A stretch of 64,000 nt of DNA from Aquimarina spinulae (GTDB lineage Bacteria; Bacteroidota; Bacteroidia; Flavobacteriales; Flavobacteriaceae), in contig NZ_CALSBP010000003.1 in assembly GCF_943373825.1 (NCBI RefSeq), positions 496,001 through 560,000 of the forward strand, read 5' to 3'. The notes beneath the pieces are model-generated. The model saw only the letters and a list, made by a program, of their open reading frames with translations, searched no databases and was not told where the DNA came from. Below, one piece after another: positions 63,001-64,000 of this stretch (positions within the stretch are counted from its first letter, which is position 1; every line of letters begins with the position of its first letter). The position numbers were made by a program, and so were the translations under genes.

Positions 63001-64000
63001 ATGAAAAAGCATAATTTTAGCGCTGGACCCTGTATTTTACCACAAGAAGTATTTAAAGAAGCATCACAAGCAGTGTTAGATTTTAACAACTCTGGTCTTT
63101 CTATTCTGGAGATATCGCATCGTAGTAAGGATTTTGTAGATGTTATGGAAGAAGCCCGCAGTTTGGTTTTAGAATTACTAGGTTTAGAAGGAAAAGGGTA
63201 TAAAACACTTTTTCTTCAAGGTGGAGCAAGTACTCAATTTCTTATGACTGCCTATAATTTATTACAAACAAAAGCCGGGTATCTAAATACAGGAACCTGG
63301 AGTGATAAAGCTGTAAAAGAAGCTAAGCTTTTTGGTGAGATCGTAGAAGTTGCTTCTTCAAAAGATTCAAATTTTAATTTTATTCCCAAAGGGTATAATA
63401 TTCCTAAAGGATTAGATTATTTACACCTAACCAGTAATAATACTATTTTTGGTACACAACTTAAAGATTTTCCTTCTACCGATACGACTCTTGTATGTGA
63501 TATGAGTAGCGATATCTTTTCTAGACAGATGGATTTTTCTCAATTTGATTTAATTTATGCTGGTGCTCAAAAAAATATGGGCCCTGCAGGAGCTACTGTT
63601 GTAGTAATTAAAGAAGATATTTTAGGAAAAGTAAACAGACAAATTCCTTCTATGCTTGATTATCAAACACATATTAGCAAAAGTAGTATGTTTAATACTC
63701 CGCCTGTGTTTTCGGTATACACATCAATGCTAACCTTAAAATGGATTAAAAAATTAGGTGGTATTTCGGCTATAGAAGAACTTAATGAAAAGAAAGCTAA
63801 GCTTATTTACTCTGAAATAGATGTAAATCCATTATTCGAAGGTTTTGCTGCAAAAGAAGATAGATCAATGATGAATGCTACATTTAAACTTTTAAATGAT
63901 GATCTTAAAGAAACTTTTGATGCTATGTGGAAAGAAGCAGGAATTAACGGAATTAACGGTCACAGAAGTATTGGAGGATATAGAGCTAGTATGTATAACG
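63001..64000 (+). CDS. serC: Phosphoserine aminotransferase, 5' part
   Basis: Runs off the right edge (333 codons visible). MKKHNFSAGPCILP, ILEISHRSKDF, FLQGGASTQF, YLNTGTWSDKA, CDMSSDIFSR, IYAGAQKNMGPAG (PLP Lys in AQKN) and the late GGYRASMYN, all SerC signatures. Converts phosphohydroxypyruvate and glutamate to phosphoserine and 2-oxoglutarate. Only the last ~20 residues are missing. Confidence 0.95.
   Translation, partial: MKKHNFSAGPCILPQEVFKEASQAVLDFNNSGLSILEISHRSKDFVDVMEEARSLVLELLGLEGKGYKTLFLQGGASTQFLMTAYNLLQTKAGYLNTGTWSDKAVKEAKLFGEIVEVASSKDSNFNFIPKGYNIPKGLDYLHLTSNNTIFGTQLKDFPSTDTTLVCDMSSDIFSRQMDFSQFDLIYAGAQKNMGPAGATVVVIKEDILGKVNRQIPSMLDYQTHISKSSMFNTPPVFSVYTSMLTLKWIKKLGGISAIEELNEKKAKLIYSEIDVNPLFEGFAAKEDRSMMNATFKLLNDDLKETFDAMWKEAGINGINGHRSIGGYRASMYN

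Noticed and set aside
62803-63012. Minus-strand frame of 69 codons upstream of serC
   Set aside because: Covers the serC leader and start; hydrophobic only because the leader is A+T-rich.

Overview
The window is AT-rich DNA from a marine-type Bacteroidota, most likely family Flavobacteriaceae. Grounds: lipoprotein signals followed by short acidic or polar stretches, carboxypeptidase-regulatory-like domains on TonB-type proteins, a CAL67264-family membrane peptide, a TTTG/TAnnTTTG-type promoter, the short MenE, and dispersed palindromic repeats of the kind common in that family. The genus cannot be fixed from sequence alone (Aquimarina-like is my guess). I saw no rRNA, tRNA, CRISPR array or intact IS.

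Left part (1-9.1 kb) is loose accessory DNA: the end of a GH113-like glycosidase, a secreted Hint-domain protein, two paralogous small Cys-rich lipoproteins, a CPBP protease, a fatty-acid-hydroxylase-like membrane enzyme, a DUF2293 protein and a tiny helix-turn-helix regulator. Decayed copies of that regulator lie upstream of both lipoprotein genes, so a regulator/lipoprotein module seems to have been duplicated and eroded. Dispersed repeats are dense here. From 9.1 to 14 kb come a GNAT acetyltransferase, a beta-lactamase-like serine hydrolase and a three-gene MDR reductase/DinB/DoxX operon.

The most interesting locus is 14.1-16.1 kb on the minus strand: a GlcNAc-transferase-family protein (PF11397/GT60-like), a prolyl-4-hydroxylase-like 2OG-Fe(II) oxygenase overlapping it, and directly downstream a small protein carrying a Pro/Gly-rich segment. 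Hydroxylase plus GT60-type transferase is the enzyme pair that hydroxylates and then GlcNAc-modifies a proline of Skp1 in Dictyostelium; here the likely substrate is encoded in the same operon. A Crp/Fnr-type regulator is divergent.

16.4-26 kb holds regulators (Crp-like, membrane AraC-type, Lrp), a TonB-type outer-membrane barrel protein with a repeat-rich putative operator, a LysE exporter, a PQQ-type sugar dehydrogenase and an exported M20 amidohydrolase. 26-36 kb holds an EamA transporter, a HipAB toxin-antitoxin pair with four evenly shaped operators, a Bor-like lipoprotein, an FAD oxidoreductase, a SulP transporter whose 5' end lacks a normal start codon, and a TSUP transporter. 36-46 kb has a cold-shock protein, a pseudouridine synthase, histidine decarboxylase beside a DUF3050 (heme-oxygenase-fold) protein, CAT-like and HAD proteins, EttA, an acyl-CoA carboxylase beta subunit, and a decayed Cys-rich RiPP/bacteriocin-like precursor.

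46-64 kb is mostly housekeeping: two exported peptidases (M14, M24), a plug/VWA protein, a menaquinone segment (menA, MBL hydrolase, menC, CPBP protease, menE), a GH13 lipoprotein, tandem alpha/beta hydrolases, an outer-membrane barrel, ferredoxin, LuxC-type acyl-CoA reductase and the start of serC.
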